Positions 26,084-34,313 of a stretch of DNA of 64,000 nt are shown in pieces. The number at the start of each line of letters is the position of its first letter. Position 1 is the first letter of the stretch. A program made the translations under genes and the position numbers. Below the pieces are notes generated by a model. The model ran no database searches, was not told the origin of the DNA, and worked only from the letters and a program-made list of their open reading frames with translations. Source of the stretch: Mesonia algae (GTDB taxonomy: Bacteria; Bacteroidota; Bacteroidia; Flavobacteriales; Flavobacteriaceae); the NCBI RefSeq assembly GCF_003253545.1, contig NZ_QKYV01000001.1:268574-332573 (forward strand), written 5' to 3'.

Positions 26084-26097
26084 AAAAGTATTTTTTA

Positions 26098-26105
26098 CAA
26101 ATTTA
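26098..26105 (-). promoter_or_regulatory. Candidate -7 element of the sigma-54 regulator gene
   Basis: TAAATTTG on the minus strand, with a TTG 23 bp upstream, ends about 15 bp before the GTG start at 26083. It supports the shorter reading of the gene. A second TAAATTTG lies about 30 bp further upstream. Confidence 0.4.
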
Positions 26106-26140
26106 TTAATAAGCTTTGTAGTGACGCTCAAATTTATCAT

Positions 26141-26171
26141 AAAAAAAAAGGCCTTTTTAAAAAGGCCCTTT
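26141..26171 (-). terminator. Terminator after the PepSY-like gene
   Basis: The palindrome GGCCTTTTTAAAAAGGCC followed on the minus strand by nine T, 40 bp downstream of the stop codon at 26211. Confidence 0.8.
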
Positions 26172-26210
26172 TCTCATCTCAATCTAAATAAATTAACTGG
26201 GGGTAGTTAA

Positions 26211-26549
26211 CTATTTTTTCATTTTAGTCATCTTCGAGCTTGGCTTAATCCATTCCCCTTTTGCATTTGCATAGACTGTTTTTGTCTCTGCTCCCTCAGA
26301 TTCTAATACTAACTTAAACTCTTTCTTCTTGTTCATGTATGCCTCAGCAATACTCGCTCCTTCAAAATCTTTTTGTACCGCTGCTTTTACCGCATCTGGA
26401 ACATTACTAGTTTCAATTCTTTGAAACCCCTCTTGTACAGCTACCTCTGTTTTCACTAGAGTTTTTTCTGCTTGAGTACTTTGTGCATTCGTGTTTGCTG
26501 TTGCAAAAATCATTGCTGCTGCGGCAGCTGTCATCATTAAATTTTTCAT
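26211..26549 (-). CDS. Small exported PepSY-like protein
   Basis: A 112-residue secreted protein with signal peptide MKNLMMTAAAAAMIFATANTNA; the ATG at 26549 is used because the upstream in-frame codon is only a TTG. The mature part reads IETSNVPDAVKAAVQKDFEGASIAEAYMN, then KEFKLVLESEGAETKTVYANAKGEW. That helix plus strand layout (VPxxVxxxVxKDFxGAxIxEAY) is typical of the PepSY-like/DUF2874 group found in Bacteroidota. It is a paralogue of the next gene upstream, sharing the same order of motifs. Function is unknown; periplasmic sensing or inhibition is sometimes proposed for such domains. Confidence 0.75.
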   Translation of the reverse strand: MKNLMMTAAAAAMIFATANTNAQSTQAEKTLVKTEVAVQEGFQRIETSNVPDAVKAAVQKDFEGASIAEAYMNKKKEFKLVLESEGAETKTVYANAKGEWIKPSSKMTKMKK

Positions 26550-26595
26550 TTTCAATAGTTTTTTGTTGTTTAATTAAATTTTTGGTTGGTTAGTT

Positions 26596-26904
26596 TTATT
26601 CTATATTTAGTAGTCCTCTTTTTGCATTAGCAAATACAATTTTAGGAACTTCTGTTTCTTCTAATCTTAGTATTATTTTATATTCCATTTTATCATTTAC
26701 ATATACTTCTTGTACTTCAGCTTTTGTAAAATCATTTTTTACATCTTGCTTTATAGTTTCAGGTAAACTAGTTGCATTTATTTCTTTAAATTCTTCTACG
26801 CTTTCTTTTATTGAATTTGAATTTCCATCTGCTAAAGTCTGTGCTCCGGCAGTAGTAATTGTAAAAACTCCTGCTACTAAAACTGTAATCATAAGTCTTT
26901 TCAT
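26596..26904 (-). CDS. Small exported PepSY-like protein, paralogue
   Basis: A 102-residue protein with signal peptide MKRLMITVLVAGVFTITTAGA. Its mature part (EINATSLPETIKQDVKNDF, KAEVQEVYVNDKMEYKIIL, KIVFANAKRGLLNIE) aligns by eye with the neighbouring gene at 26211-26549, including the final FANAK/YANAK. The pair are 46 bp apart on the same strand and probably one transcript, arising by duplication. The tail is shorter than that of its neighbour. I do not know a function. Confidence 0.72.
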   Translation of the reverse strand: MKRLMITVLVAGVFTITTAGAQTLADGNSNSIKESVEEFKEINATSLPETIKQDVKNDFTKAEVQEVYVNDKMEYKIILRLEETEVPKIVFANAKRGLLNIE

Positions 26905-27068
26905 CTTTTGGAGGTTTTAATAGTTCGTAATCAAATTCAATTAACCTAATAGAAATATTATGCCACCAAATGGTAAATAATGCTAAAAACCTTTGAAGAC
27001 CCTTTGTATTGCTACACTTAAGAAGATTTTTCCAGTTGTTTTAATCAATAAATACAAGTGTAGAAAAC

Positions 27069-27100
27069 AAAAAAATCCACAGGTTAACTGTAGATTTTTT
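27069..27100 (-). terminator. Terminator after arfB
   Basis: AAAAAATC.ACAG pairs with CTGT.GATTTTTT across a short loop, with an A or T run on both sides, 22 bp past the arfB stop. Confidence 0.75.
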
Positions 27101-27122
27101 ACACACTTTTTAGAATACTAAT

Positions 27123-27527
27123 CTAAATTTTAGGCTTTTGCCTATTAGCCTTTTTTTGAGCTTGCTTCTTTTTCCCCTCCAATCTTCTCAATTTAGAAGC
27201 TCTACTTGGTTTAGTTTTTTTTCGCTTTCGCGGAATTATAAGACTCTGCTCAATTAATTTAAAAAATCTAGTAATCACCAATTCCTTATTTTTATGCTGA
27301 CTTCTACTATGATCTGATGAAAGTTGAAGAATCAAATCTTTTGTAAGTTTAGAAGAAAGCTTTTGCTGAAGTCTTTCTTTTTCTTCGGTAGTAAAAAGTT
27401 GAGTATTACCTAAGTCCCAACTCAAGACTACTTTAGTGCTTGTTTTATTAGCATGTTGACCACCAGGACCTCCACTAAGTACGGCTTTAAAATCTGCTTC
27501 TTTTAAAAGTTTTTCTTTAGAAAACAT
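27123..27527 (-). CDS. arfB: Peptidyl-tRNA hydrolase ArfB (stalled-ribosome rescue)
   Basis: A 134-residue release-factor-like hydrolase that frees nascent chains from ribosomes stalled without a stop codon. The catalytic GGQ lies in LSGGPGGQHANKTSTKV near residues 19-27, and the C-terminal tail is very basic (PRKRKKTKPSRASKLRR and KKKQAQKKANRQK), as needed to enter the empty mRNA channel. It begins 1 bp after the DUF4301 gene stop, so the two are co-transcribed. The dispersed GC-rich motif occurs in the tail region at 27223. Confidence 0.93.
   Translation of the reverse strand: MFSKEKLLKEADFKAVLSGGPGGQHANKTSTKVVLSWDLGNTQLFTTEEKERLQQKLSSKLTKDLILQLSSDHSRSQHKNKELVITRFFKLIEQSLIIPRKRKKTKPSRASKLRRLEGKKKQAQKKANRQKPKI
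27223..27235 (+). repeat. Dispersed GC-rich motif, exact CGCTTTCGCGGAA
   Basis: Inside arfB, read on the minus strand as IPRKRK. Confidence 0.8.
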
Positions 27528-27528
27528 A

Positions 27529-29037
27529 TTAAGTGTTGGGTTGATGTGAAGGCTTTAATAAATCAACTACAGATTTTACAGGATTAAATGTTACTAAAGG
27601 AACTTCTATAAAAATGGTATTCCAATTGGCCATAGCTCCATTCCATAAACCAGGAAGTTCTAAAGCTTTTAGAGTCTTTCCATTTTTAGATTTCTCTGAT
27701 ATAAATCCTTTAGCAGGATCTACAAAGTCTAGTAAATTAAACTTCTCCCCTTTATAATTTTTAACTCCGCAAACTAAATCTACGGGATTAAAATGAGAAG
27801 ATTTAGATACAATTTCTTGTTGATCTTTCTTACTCATATCAATTTGAGCACTTTCTACAATTTGCAAAGATGCTTTACCTTCTATGTCTTTTACCCAAAA
27901 AGGACCTCCTCCAGGCGCTCCTTCATTTTTAACCATACCGCATACACGAATAGGCTTGTTTAATAAAGCTTTAGCTTCCGTAAAGTTTTCAATTTTAGTA
28001 GTTTGATGAAAACAATGAGACAGCAACTTTTGAGCCTCGTTTATAGCTTCAGGTTTTTCTTTATCTAGATTTTCTAAAGTTTCAAAAACTTTTTCTTGAA
28101 TTTCTAGTAAACTTCCGCCAAGGGCTTTTTTGTAATCTACAATCTCATTTAAAAATTCGTGCACACAGACATTATCTATATTTTTTATAAAGATAATATC
28201 GGCATCTACATTATTTAAATTTTCAATCAAAGCCCCGTGGCCGCCCGGTCTAAATAGCAATTCACCATTTTTTTCTCTAAATGGCTGATTATGGTTATCT
28301 ACTGCCAGAGTATCGGTTGTAGCTAATTGAAATGAATAATCTACAACAAAAGAGGTGTCTTTATATTTTTTTTCTATCTGCGATTGTGTTCTCTTAAATT
28401 TCTCAATATGTTTTTCGGACACTGTAAAATGCAATTGAGCTACATCTTTAGCTTTAGCATAATTTACAGCTTCTAAGAAATGCATTTCAAAAGCGGTTAA
28501 AATCTCCTCCTTATAATTATGAAATGGGATTAATCCTTTAGGGTAATTGCCGTAACCCAAACTTTCTTCACTTAAAAGGGCTTTTAAAAATGCAGTTTCA
28601 AAACCTTCTGAGGTCAAATTATTTTTAAAATATTGACTGTTTATCACTTCTTCATAAAATGGCAGATTTTTTACTTGCTGAAAAAACTTTCTAAGCTCCT
28701 TTTTATCGGTTCTCTTTACAAAATCTTCTAGAGACTCCTCATCGTGATTAAACTGCTCTAAAAATAAAAATAGATTTTTAAACATGCGAGTTGCAGCACC
28801 ACTTGCAGGAACAAATTTCAATTTCTTTACAGAAGAATTTTCAAATTTCTCTATCCAGTTTTTTTTCCGATTTTCCTCGAGTCTAACAATACCATTATCA
28901 ATTGTAGCTGGCGCTATTAAATTTTCAAAAGGGATGCCTTCTACAAATTGCTTTAATTGTAGTTCTAACTGTTCTTCATTTATCCCTTTTGCTTCTATCT
29001 GCAAAAAATCTTCATTACTCCAACTCATATCTTTCAT
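27529..29037 (-). CDS. DUF4301 family protein, nucleotidyltransferase-like
   Basis: A 502-residue cytoplasmic protein matching the Bacteroidota-specific DUF4301 family by its layout. The segment FVPASGAATRMFKNL near residues 78-92 resembles the nucleotide-binding loop of sugar nucleotidyltransferases, and GLIPFHNY, FRPGGHGALIENLN and IIFIKNIDNV (about 165-300) fit a UDP-sugar pyrophosphorylase-like fold. No enzyme activity is established for the family to my knowledge. Either ATG at 29037 or one three codons later may be used. It is the first gene of a pair with arfB. Confidence 0.8.
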   Translation of the reverse strand: MKDMSWSNEDFLQIEAKGINEEQLELQLKQFVEGIPFENLIAPATIDNGIVRLEENRKKNWIEKFENSSVKKLKFVPASGAATRMFKNLFLFLEQFNHDEESLEDFVKRTDKKELRKFFQQVKNLPFYEEVINSQYFKNNLTSEGFETAFLKALLSEESLGYGNYPKGLIPFHNYKEEILTAFEMHFLEAVNYAKAKDVAQLHFTVSEKHIEKFKRTQSQIEKKYKDTSFVVDYSFQLATTDTLAVDNHNQPFREKNGELLFRPGGHGALIENLNNVDADIIFIKNIDNVCVHEFLNEIVDYKKALGGSLLEIQEKVFETLENLDKEKPEAINEAQKLLSHCFHQTTKIENFTEAKALLNKPIRVCGMVKNEGAPGGGPFWVKDIEGKASLQIVESAQIDMSKKDQQEIVSKSSHFNPVDLVCGVKNYKGEKFNLLDFVDPAKGFISEKSKNGKTLKALELPGLWNGAMANWNTIFIEVPLVTFNPVKSVVDLLKPSHQPNT

Positions 29038-29203
29038 ATTCCTCTGCTAAATTTTTCTTCTTATGAAATTTCTATCCGTTCCAATCTTTTATAGATTTTG
29101 TGATGAAGCACTTTTCTACAAAGACAAGCAAATATAAATTATTTTATGATTTTCAAATACTGCTTTCAATCTGGATTATAAACCCCATCTACTTAAGTAT
29201 ATT

Positions 29204-29836
29204 TTAAATGGTAGCGACTTTTTTATATAAAAGCTTTTTCCAAGAATAGAACCCAATAATAGCAACAATGATTAAGAAAATATATAAAAATGCACTAAAT
29301 GTAAGTCCCTTATAAAAGTAAAGCGGAACCGAAATAATATTTCCTATCATCAAGTAAATCCAATATTCAATTTTCTTTTTGGCCATAAGCCACATCCCTG
29401 CAAAAAAGAAAGCCGTAGTAATAATATCTACGTAAGAAGGCCATCCTTGCCATTTATTAAACAATTCATATACCAATGTAATAAAAAGCATGGTAGCTAT
29501 AAAAATGATCGCTATAATCTTATTTTCTTTTTTAGTTACTGTAGTGACAGGAGTTACGTGTGTGCCATCTGTTTTTCTAGTCCAAATATACCATCCATAC
29601 ACACTCATGGTAAAATAGTAGACATTTATAAGCATATCGCCCAATAATCCATATACATATAGAATGTAGACATATAACAAGGTGCTTACAATCCCTGTTG
29701 GGTATACTAGAATTTTATTGTTTTTAGAATATAACACGCTTAGTACGCCAAAAAAAACTCCAAACAGTTCTAAAACGATGAGGTGTGTATCTATCCCTTC
29801 ATATTGCGAAAAAAGCCAATCAAAAATGGTACTCAT
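29204..29836 (-). CDS. pnuC: PnuC-family vitamin-precursor transporter
   Basis: A 210-residue inner-membrane protein with about seven TM segments and PnuC hallmarks: LELFGVFFGVLSVLYS, NKILVYPTGIVSTLLYVY, YFTMSVYGWYIWTR, DIITTAFFFAGMWLMAKK and EYWIYLMIGNIISVPLY. PnuC proteins carry nicotinamide riboside by facilitated diffusion; the Bacteroidota PnuT branch carries thiamine. No TPP riboswitch was found in front of this gene, so nicotinamide riboside is the default guess. The TPP-controlled TonB receptor 7 kb away leaves thiamine possible. Confidence 0.85.
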   Translation of the reverse strand: MSTIFDWLFSQYEGIDTHLIVLELFGVFFGVLSVLYSKNNKILVYPTGIVSTLLYVYILYVYGLLGDMLINVYYFTMSVYGWYIWTRKTDGTHVTPVTTVTKKENKIIAIIFIATMLFITLVYELFNKWQGWPSYVDIITTAFFFAGMWLMAKKKIEYWIYLMIGNIISVPLYFYKGLTFSAFLYIFLIIVAIIGFYSWKKLLYKKVATI

Positions 29837-29904
29837 TAGTAGTTTTTAATATTTTTAATCATCCATTAATTACTTTTTAGAATAAGTTTTCTTTTTTCTA
29901 TTGA

Positions 29905-30654
29905 TTAAGAATTAGCGAGATTAGTAACACTCCTTGAAGTGACATCAACCATATTTTTCATTTGCTCCTCAAACGCAGTACCTACCACTACCATATTGGC
30001 ACCAGCCTCATAACACATTTCTATTTGAGATTCTGTTCTTAAGCCTCCTCCTACAATAATAGGAATACTCACTTCTTTTTTAACGGCTTTAATTATTTCC
30101 GGTTTAACCGAAAAAAGCGCTCCGCTTCCGGCTTCTAAATAAATCATTTTCTTTCCGGCCAATTCACTCGCCAAGCAGGTAGATACAATTTTATTTATAT
30201 CTAATTGTGACATAGGCTTAGTTTTGCTAACCCGTTGTACAGCTGTTTCTTTCCCTCCATCGATAAGTAAATAAGCTGTAGAAATTACTTCTAACTTGCT
30301 TCCCTTAATCGCTTTCGCGGATTTAATTTGCTGACCGATTAAATATTCGGGGTTTTCTCCAGAGACTAAACTTAAAAATAGGATGGCTTGCGCTTCAGGA
30401 GTGACTTGGGTATAATCTCCAGGAAATAATATAATAGGAATTTTTGTAAAAGTTTTTAATGATTTTACAACAGCCTCGCATTTACCTCTCTCTACGGTAC
30501 TTCCACCCACCAAAAGATGTGTGGTTATTGAAGGGAGGTTTTTTACTAACCTATGCACTTCATTTACTTCAACTTTATCTGGGTCAATAAGAATGGCGAA
30601 ATTACGTGGTGTATCTAAAATTTCTTGATACAAAATTCCTGAAGCTAAACTCAT
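29905..30654 (-). CDS. Geranylgeranylglyceryl/heptaprenylglyceryl phosphate synthase-like (GGGPS/PcrB family)
   Basis: A 249-residue TIM-barrel prenyltransferase that would join a polyprenyl diphosphate to glycerol-1-phosphate. The start at 30654 (MSLASGILYQEI) is chosen over an upstream codon at 30690 that would run into the neighbouring gene. Motifs: FAILIDPDKV, HLLVGGSTVERG, ILFPGDYTQV, MIYLEAGSGA and PIIVGGGLRTESQI, covering the glycerol-phosphate pocket. The family is common in Bacteroidota although their membranes are ester-linked. It lies 11 bp after the phosphopantetheinyl transferase gene, as in other flavobacteria. The dispersed motif is at 30310. Confidence 0.9.
   Translation of the reverse strand: MSLASGILYQEILDTPRNFAILIDPDKVEVNEVHRLVKNLPSITTHLLVGGSTVERGKCEAVVKSLKTFTKIPIILFPGDYTQVTPEAQAILFLSLVSGENPEYLIGQQIKSAKAIKGSKLEVISTAYLLIDGGKETAVQRVSKTKPMSQLDINKIVSTCLASELAGKKMIYLEAGSGALFSVKPEIIKAVKKEVSIPIIVGGGLRTESQIEMCYEAGANMVVVGTAFEEQMKNMVDVTSRSVTNLANS
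30310..30321 (+). repeat. Dispersed GC-rich motif, CGCTTTCGCGGA
   Basis: Inside the GGGP synthase gene, read on the minus strand as SAKAI. Confidence 0.75.
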
Positions 30655-30665
30655 AAGAACCAAAT

Positions 30666-31295
30666 TTATTTGGGCAGAGCGTAAGCGCAAGTAAAACCTT
30701 CAAACTCTAAATAGTGAATGTTGAACTTCTCTTCCTTTCCTTGGTAATTCACCTTTGCGGTAGTTGTCATCATATCAAAATCAAAATCTTCTACGTAGAT
30801 ATGGTGTAAAAACAACAGTCCTGGGATGCTCATATACTTATAAATAGATTCTTTAGCACCCCAAACAATAGTCAGTTTTCTTATTATAGCTTCATCATTT
30901 GCTAAGGTATGGTATTCATTAAGTGGTGTAAATTTATGAGCAATTTTCATGATTTTTTCACGCTGTTTCTCTATATCAATACCAATTGGTTTATCGCTAA
31001 TAATTATTCCAGAAAACGTAAAAGAATGTGTAATTGAAATGTGTTTACCATCTTTAAGGTGTGGTTTACCATTATCATCATAAAATAAATCTTCATCTAC
31101 ATAACTCTCTTCAGCTAGCAGATGTCTAATACTCATAAAACCTCTTCGGTGGAGGTCACTTTTCATGCTATCTACTCGATTTTGGCAATGCGAAGTCAAT
31201 TGGATTCCATCACAAAGCCATTCAAAACTTTCTTCTATCTTCCAAATGAGAACTTTAGTACCTTCGTCAACTGTTATTGTTTTGTAAAGAGCCAT
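30666..31295 (-). CDS. 4'-phosphopantetheinyl transferase superfamily protein
   Basis: A 209-residue Sfp-type transferase that attaches the phosphopantetheine arm of CoA to carrier proteins. The two signature motifs are clear: IGIDIEKQREKI near residues 105-116 (Mg-binding Asp and Glu) and LTIVWGAKESIYKYM near 142-156. SITHSF marks the CoA-binding loop. It precedes the GGGP synthase gene on the same strand and is divergent from ahcY. As the only such gene in the window it may serve fatty acid or secondary metabolite carriers; which one is not visible. Confidence 0.9.
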   Translation of the reverse strand: MALYKTITVDEGTKVLIWKIEESFEWLCDGIQLTSHCQNRVDSMKSDLHRRGFMSIRHLLAEESYVDEDLFYDDNGKPHLKDGKHISITHSFTFSGIIISDKPIGIDIEKQREKIMKIAHKFTPLNEYHTLANDEAIIRKLTIVWGAKESIYKYMSIPGLLFLHHIYVEDFDFDMMTTTAKVNYQGKEEKFNIHYLEFEGFTCAYALPK

Positions 31296-31315
31296 GAATT
31301 TAAGTAGATATTATG

Positions 31316-31323
31316 TATTTTTG
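31316..31323 (+). promoter_or_regulatory. Candidate -7 element of the ahcY promoter
   Basis: TATTTTTG fits TAnnTTTG and lies 34 bp before the ahcY ATG. No well-placed TTG at -33. Confidence 0.4.
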
Positions 31324-31357
31324 TGGCATAAAATTGCTTAATAACAAATATAAGAAT

Positions 31358-32674
31358 ATGAGTACGAAAACAATAACATACACACCACATAAAGTTAAAG
31401 ATATTTCTTTAGCTGCTTGGGGTAGAAAAGAAATAGAGCTTGCTGAAGCAGAAATGCCAGGATTAATGTCTTTACGTGAAGAATATAAAGATGAGCAACC
31501 TTTAAAGGGAGCTAGAATTGCTGGGTGTTTACATATGACAATACAGACTGCAGTTTTAATTGAAACGCTTACCGCTTTAGGAGCTGAAGTAACTTGGAGT
31601 TCTTGTAACATCTTCTCTACACAAGATCAAGCTGCAGCTGCCATTGCAGATAGCGGTGTTGCTGTATATGCTTGGAAAGGGATGACAGAAGAGGAATTCG
31701 ACTGGTGTATTGAACAAACTTTATTTTTTGGAGAAGATCGCAAGCCATTAAATATGATTTTGGATGATGGTGGAGATTTAACCAATATGGTTTTAGACCG
31801 TTACCCGGAATTGGCAAAAGATATTAAAGGTCTTTCTGAAGAAACTACTACTGGAGTTCACCGTTTATATGAGCGTATGAAAAATGGGACGCTTCCTATG
31901 CCAGCTATTAATGTAAACGATTCTGTTACTAAATCTAAATTTGATAACAAGTATGGATGTCGTGAAAGTGCTGTAGATGCTATTCGTCGTGCTACCGATG
32001 TTATGCTTGCCGGAAAACGCGTAGTTGTTTGTGGGTACGGAGATGTTGGTAAAGGAACTGCCGCTTCTTTTAAAGGAGCTGGATCTATTGTAACGGTTAC
32101 CGAAATTGATCCTATCTGTGCTTTACAAGCTGCAATGGACGGTTTTGAAGTTAAAAAATTAGAAACTGTTTTACCTAAAGCCGATATCGTTATTACCACT
32201 ACTGGAAATAAAGACATTGTAAGAGGTGAACATTTTGAAGCGATGAAAGACAAAACCATCGTTTGTAATATTGGGCATTTTGATAACGAAATTGCTGTCG
32301 CTTGGTTAAACGACAATTTTGGTGATACTAAAGACGAAATTAAACCTCAAGTAGATAAATATACCGTTAACGGAAAAGATATTATTCTACTTGCAGAGGG
32401 AAGATTAGTAAATCTTGGTTGTGCTACAGGTCACCCTAGTTTTGTAATGAGTAATTCATTTACCAACCAAACTCTAGCGCAAATTGAGCTTTGGAAAAAT
32501 ACCGATCAGTACAAAAATGAAGTTTATATGTTACCTAAACATTTAGATGAAAAGGTAGCTAAATTACACTTAGAACGTATTGGAGTAGAACTTACCGATT
32601 TATCTCAAGAACAAGCAGAATATATTGGTGTAGAAGTAAAAGGACCATTTAAACCTGAATATTACAGGTATTAA
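31358..32674 (+). CDS. ahcY: Adenosylhomocysteinase
   Basis: S-adenosylhomocysteine hydrolase, 438 residues, converting SAH to adenosine and homocysteine with bound NAD and so relieving methyltransferases of product inhibition. The start at 31358 ([13 protein letters not shown]) gives the family N-terminus; a longer frame from 31313 overlaps the promoter. Motifs: [38 protein letters not shown] (catalytic Lys/Asp), [14 protein letters not shown] (NAD-binding), [17 protein letters not shown] and the C-terminal KPEYYRY. It is monocistronic with its own terminator. Confidence 0.97.
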   Translation: MSTKTITYTPHKVKDISLAAWGRKEIELAEAEMPGLMSLREEYKDEQPLKGARIAGCLHMTIQTAVLIETLTALGAEVTWSSCNIFSTQDQAAAAIADSGVAVYAWKGMTEEEFDWCIEQTLFFGEDRKPLNMILDDGGDLTNMVLDRYPELAKDIKGLSEETTTGVHRLYERMKNGTLPMPAINVNDSVTKSKFDNKYGCRESAVDAIRRATDVMLAGKRVVVCGYGDVGKGTAASFKGAGSIVTVTEIDPICALQAAMDGFEVKKLETVLPKADIVITTTGNKDIVRGEHFEAMKDKTIVCNIGHFDNEIAVAWLNDNFGDTKDEIKPQVDKYTVNGKDIILLAEGRLVNLGCATGHPSFVMSNSFTNQTLAQIELWKNTDQYKNEVYMLPKHLDEKVAKLHLERIGVELTDLSQEQAEYIGVEVKGPFKPEYYRY

Positions 32675-32693
32675 ATTTCCTTAGCACGAAAAG

Positions 32694-32727
32694 AAAAAGC
32701 CTCTCAAATATTTGAGAGGCTTTTTTT
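32694..32727 (+). terminator. ahcY terminator
   Basis: GCCTCTCAAATATTTGAGAGGC palindrome flanked by A and T runs, just after the ahcY stop. Confidence 0.9.
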
Positions 32728-32740
32728 AGTTTGAGATATA

Positions 32741-32776
32741 AAAAAACCCTTCAGTTATAAAACTGAAGGGTTTTTT
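32741..32776 (-). terminator. rplU-rpmA terminator
   Basis: AAAAAACCCTTCAGTT pairs with AACTGAAGGGTTTTTT across a 4-nt loop, 18 bp past the rpmA stop on the minus strand. Confidence 0.9.
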
Positions 32777-32793
32777 ATTTTCAGAAGAAAATA

Positions 32794-33054
32794 CTAAGCT
32801 TCAAACGGTTCGATAGAAACGTATGATTTGTTATTTCCTTTTTTCGTAAATTTTACTAGACCGTCAACTTTAGCATGTAAAGTGTGATCTTTTCCTGCAT
32901 ACACATTTTCACCAGGATTGTGCGCAGTACCTCTTTGTCTTACGATGATATTTCCTGCAATGGCAGCTTGACCACCAAAAATCTTAACGCCTAAACGTTT
33001 CGATTCTGATTCTCTACCGTTTTTAGAACTACCAACTCCTTTTTTGTGAGCCAT
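32794..33054 (-). CDS. rpmA: 50S ribosomal protein L27
   Basis: An 86-residue bL27 starting [19 protein letters not shown] with [18 protein letters not shown], the usual N-terminal arm reaching the peptidyl transferase centre. There is no N-terminal processing extension as found in Firmicutes. It follows rplU after 29 bp, the standard pairing. Confidence 0.98.
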   Translation of the reverse strand: MAHKKGVGSSKNGRESESKRLGVKIFGGQAAIAGNIIVRQRGTAHNPGENVYAGKDHTLHAKVDGLVKFTKKGNNKSYVSIEPFEA

Positions 33055-33083
33055 CTTATTTTAGGTTTTTCGTAAATTAATAA

Positions 33084-33557
33084 TTAACTTAAAGCTTCAA
33101 CTAGTTCTGCTTTTTTCATAGAAGAATAACCCTCTAGTCCTTTATCTTTAGCCATCTCTCTTAATTCAGCAACAGTGTGCTTGTTTAAGTCTTGAGATTC
33201 ATCTTTACTAGATTCGTTCTTTTTAGTAGCTTTTTTACTAGCTCCATCAAAAGAAATATCTTCAATAACGATTTCAGTTAAAGATTGACGGTGACCATTT
33301 TTTACACGGTAACCTTTACGTCTTTTCTTTTTAAATACGATTACTTTATCTCCTTTAAGGTGACGTGTAATCTTAGCTCCAACAAGAGCTCCTTTTATAG
33401 CCGGGGCGCCTAAAGTAATGTCATTTCCGTTACCAGCTAAAAGAACTTTATCGAAAGAAATTGAATCTCCTTCTTCTCCTGCTAAACGGTGAACAAAAAC
33501 CTTTTGGTCTTTTGCAACTTTAAATTGCTGCCCTGCTATCTCTACAATTGCGTACAT
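33084..33557 (-). CDS. rplU: 50S ribosomal protein L21 with C-terminal SAP/Rho-N-like extension
   Basis: Residues 1-103 are a normal bL21 (MYAIVEIAGQQFKVAKDQ, HRLAGEEGDSISFDKVLL, KKRRKGYRVKNGHRQSLTEI). About 54 further residues follow: a charged linker (KKATKKNESSKDESQD) and a helical domain LNKHTVAELREMAKDKGLEG then SSMKKAELVEALS, which looks like a SAP or Rho-N helix-extension-helix motif that binds nucleic acid. Total 157 residues against about 103 in E. coli. It is first in the rplU-rpmA operon. Confidence 0.96.
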   Translation of the reverse strand: MYAIVEIAGQQFKVAKDQKVFVHRLAGEEGDSISFDKVLLAGNGNDITLGAPAIKGALVGAKITRHLKGDKVIVFKKKRRKGYRVKNGHRQSLTEIVIEDISFDGASKKATKKNESSKDESQDLNKHTVAELREMAKDKGLEGYSSMKKAELVEALS

Positions 33558-33590
33558 AGCGTAACTTATTAAATTTGTTTAAAACGGTTG

Positions 33591-33621
33591 CAAATATAAT
33601 TCTATTTTTCTTAACGCACAA
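33591..33621 (-). promoter_or_regulatory. rplU promoter
   Basis: Minus strand TTG (33619-33621), 20 bp, TATATTTG (33591-33598): a good match to the Bacteroidota promoter consensus, 34 bp before the start codon. Confidence 0.7.
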
Positions 33622-33669
33622 GTCTATCTTCCACAAAATTAGATACTAAATAATAAAACAAAAACACAA

Positions 33670-34137
33670 TTACGACGCAAGGTCTTTTTTAGCTTGTCTG
33701 GTATTCCAACTACTTTTAAATAACTGCATAAATGCCAATGTAAGCACTAATGATGTAGCAAAACCCATGGTAGCCACAACAAATAAGAGCATCGCTATAT
33801 TGGTATTATTATCATTTTGCCAGCCCTCTAAAATTTCAGTAATAAAGTTAGGATCAAAATTCGTAGCATAAATACCAAAAAATAAAGTAAAAATAAATGT
33901 CGCTAGAAATCCAGAAATTATTCCAGCCATAAATCCTTTCTGATATTTAAACTTCATCCCTTTATATGTTTGATAATTTTTGATGCACAAATAAATCCCT
34001 GCACCCGTGATCACACCATTAAACAAACTATATATAGGATCAGTATGTAGCCCCAATAAAGAGAGAAGTAAAAAATAAATAATTAATGCTGCTGCAATTA
34101 AAAGTCCGTAACGTATTGAAATAGCTTGATTTTTCAT
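33670..34137 (-). CDS. DUF4199 membrane protein
   Basis: A 155-residue inner-membrane protein with four predicted TM segments (IRYGLLIAAALIIYFLLL; YSLFNGVITGAGIYLCI; FMAGIISGFLATFIFTLFF; IAMLLFVVATMGFATSLVLTLA) separated by the loop YQTYKGMKFKYQKGF that is typical of DUF4199. Start at 34137 (MKNQAIS) is preferred; 34149 is also possible. It is divergent from the M16 peptidase pair. Function of the family is not known. Confidence 0.8.
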   Translation of the reverse strand: MKNQAISIRYGLLIAAALIIYFLLLSLLGLHTDPIYSLFNGVITGAGIYLCIKNYQTYKGMKFKYQKGFMAGIISGFLATFIFTLFFGIYATNFDPNFITEILEGWQNDNNTNIAMLLFVVATMGFATSLVLTLAFMQLFKSSWNTRQAKKDLAS

Positions 34138-34273
34138 AATAAATTTCATTTGTCCTATAAATTTCTAAAAAAATGATGAATATAATTTACAACATCATGT
34201 TAATTTCTGTAAATATGTATGTTAACCTACAGGAAGTTTTTAGAATTCTCGTCTTTTTTATGTAACAAAATGG

Positions 34274-34281
34274 TATTTTTG
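34274..34281 (+). promoter_or_regulatory. Candidate -7 element of the M16 peptidase operon
   Basis: TATTTTTG fits TAnnTTTG and lies 32 bp before the first start codon. Confidence 0.4.
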
Positions 34282-34313
34282 AGGACTTATTAAAAAACTT
34301 AAAATAACTAAAA

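Noticed and set aside
29204-29836. Calling the PnuC-family gene a thiamine transporter (PnuT)
   Set aside because: No TPP riboswitch precedes it and it is 7 kb from the TPP-controlled receptor; sequence alone does not separate the two branches here.
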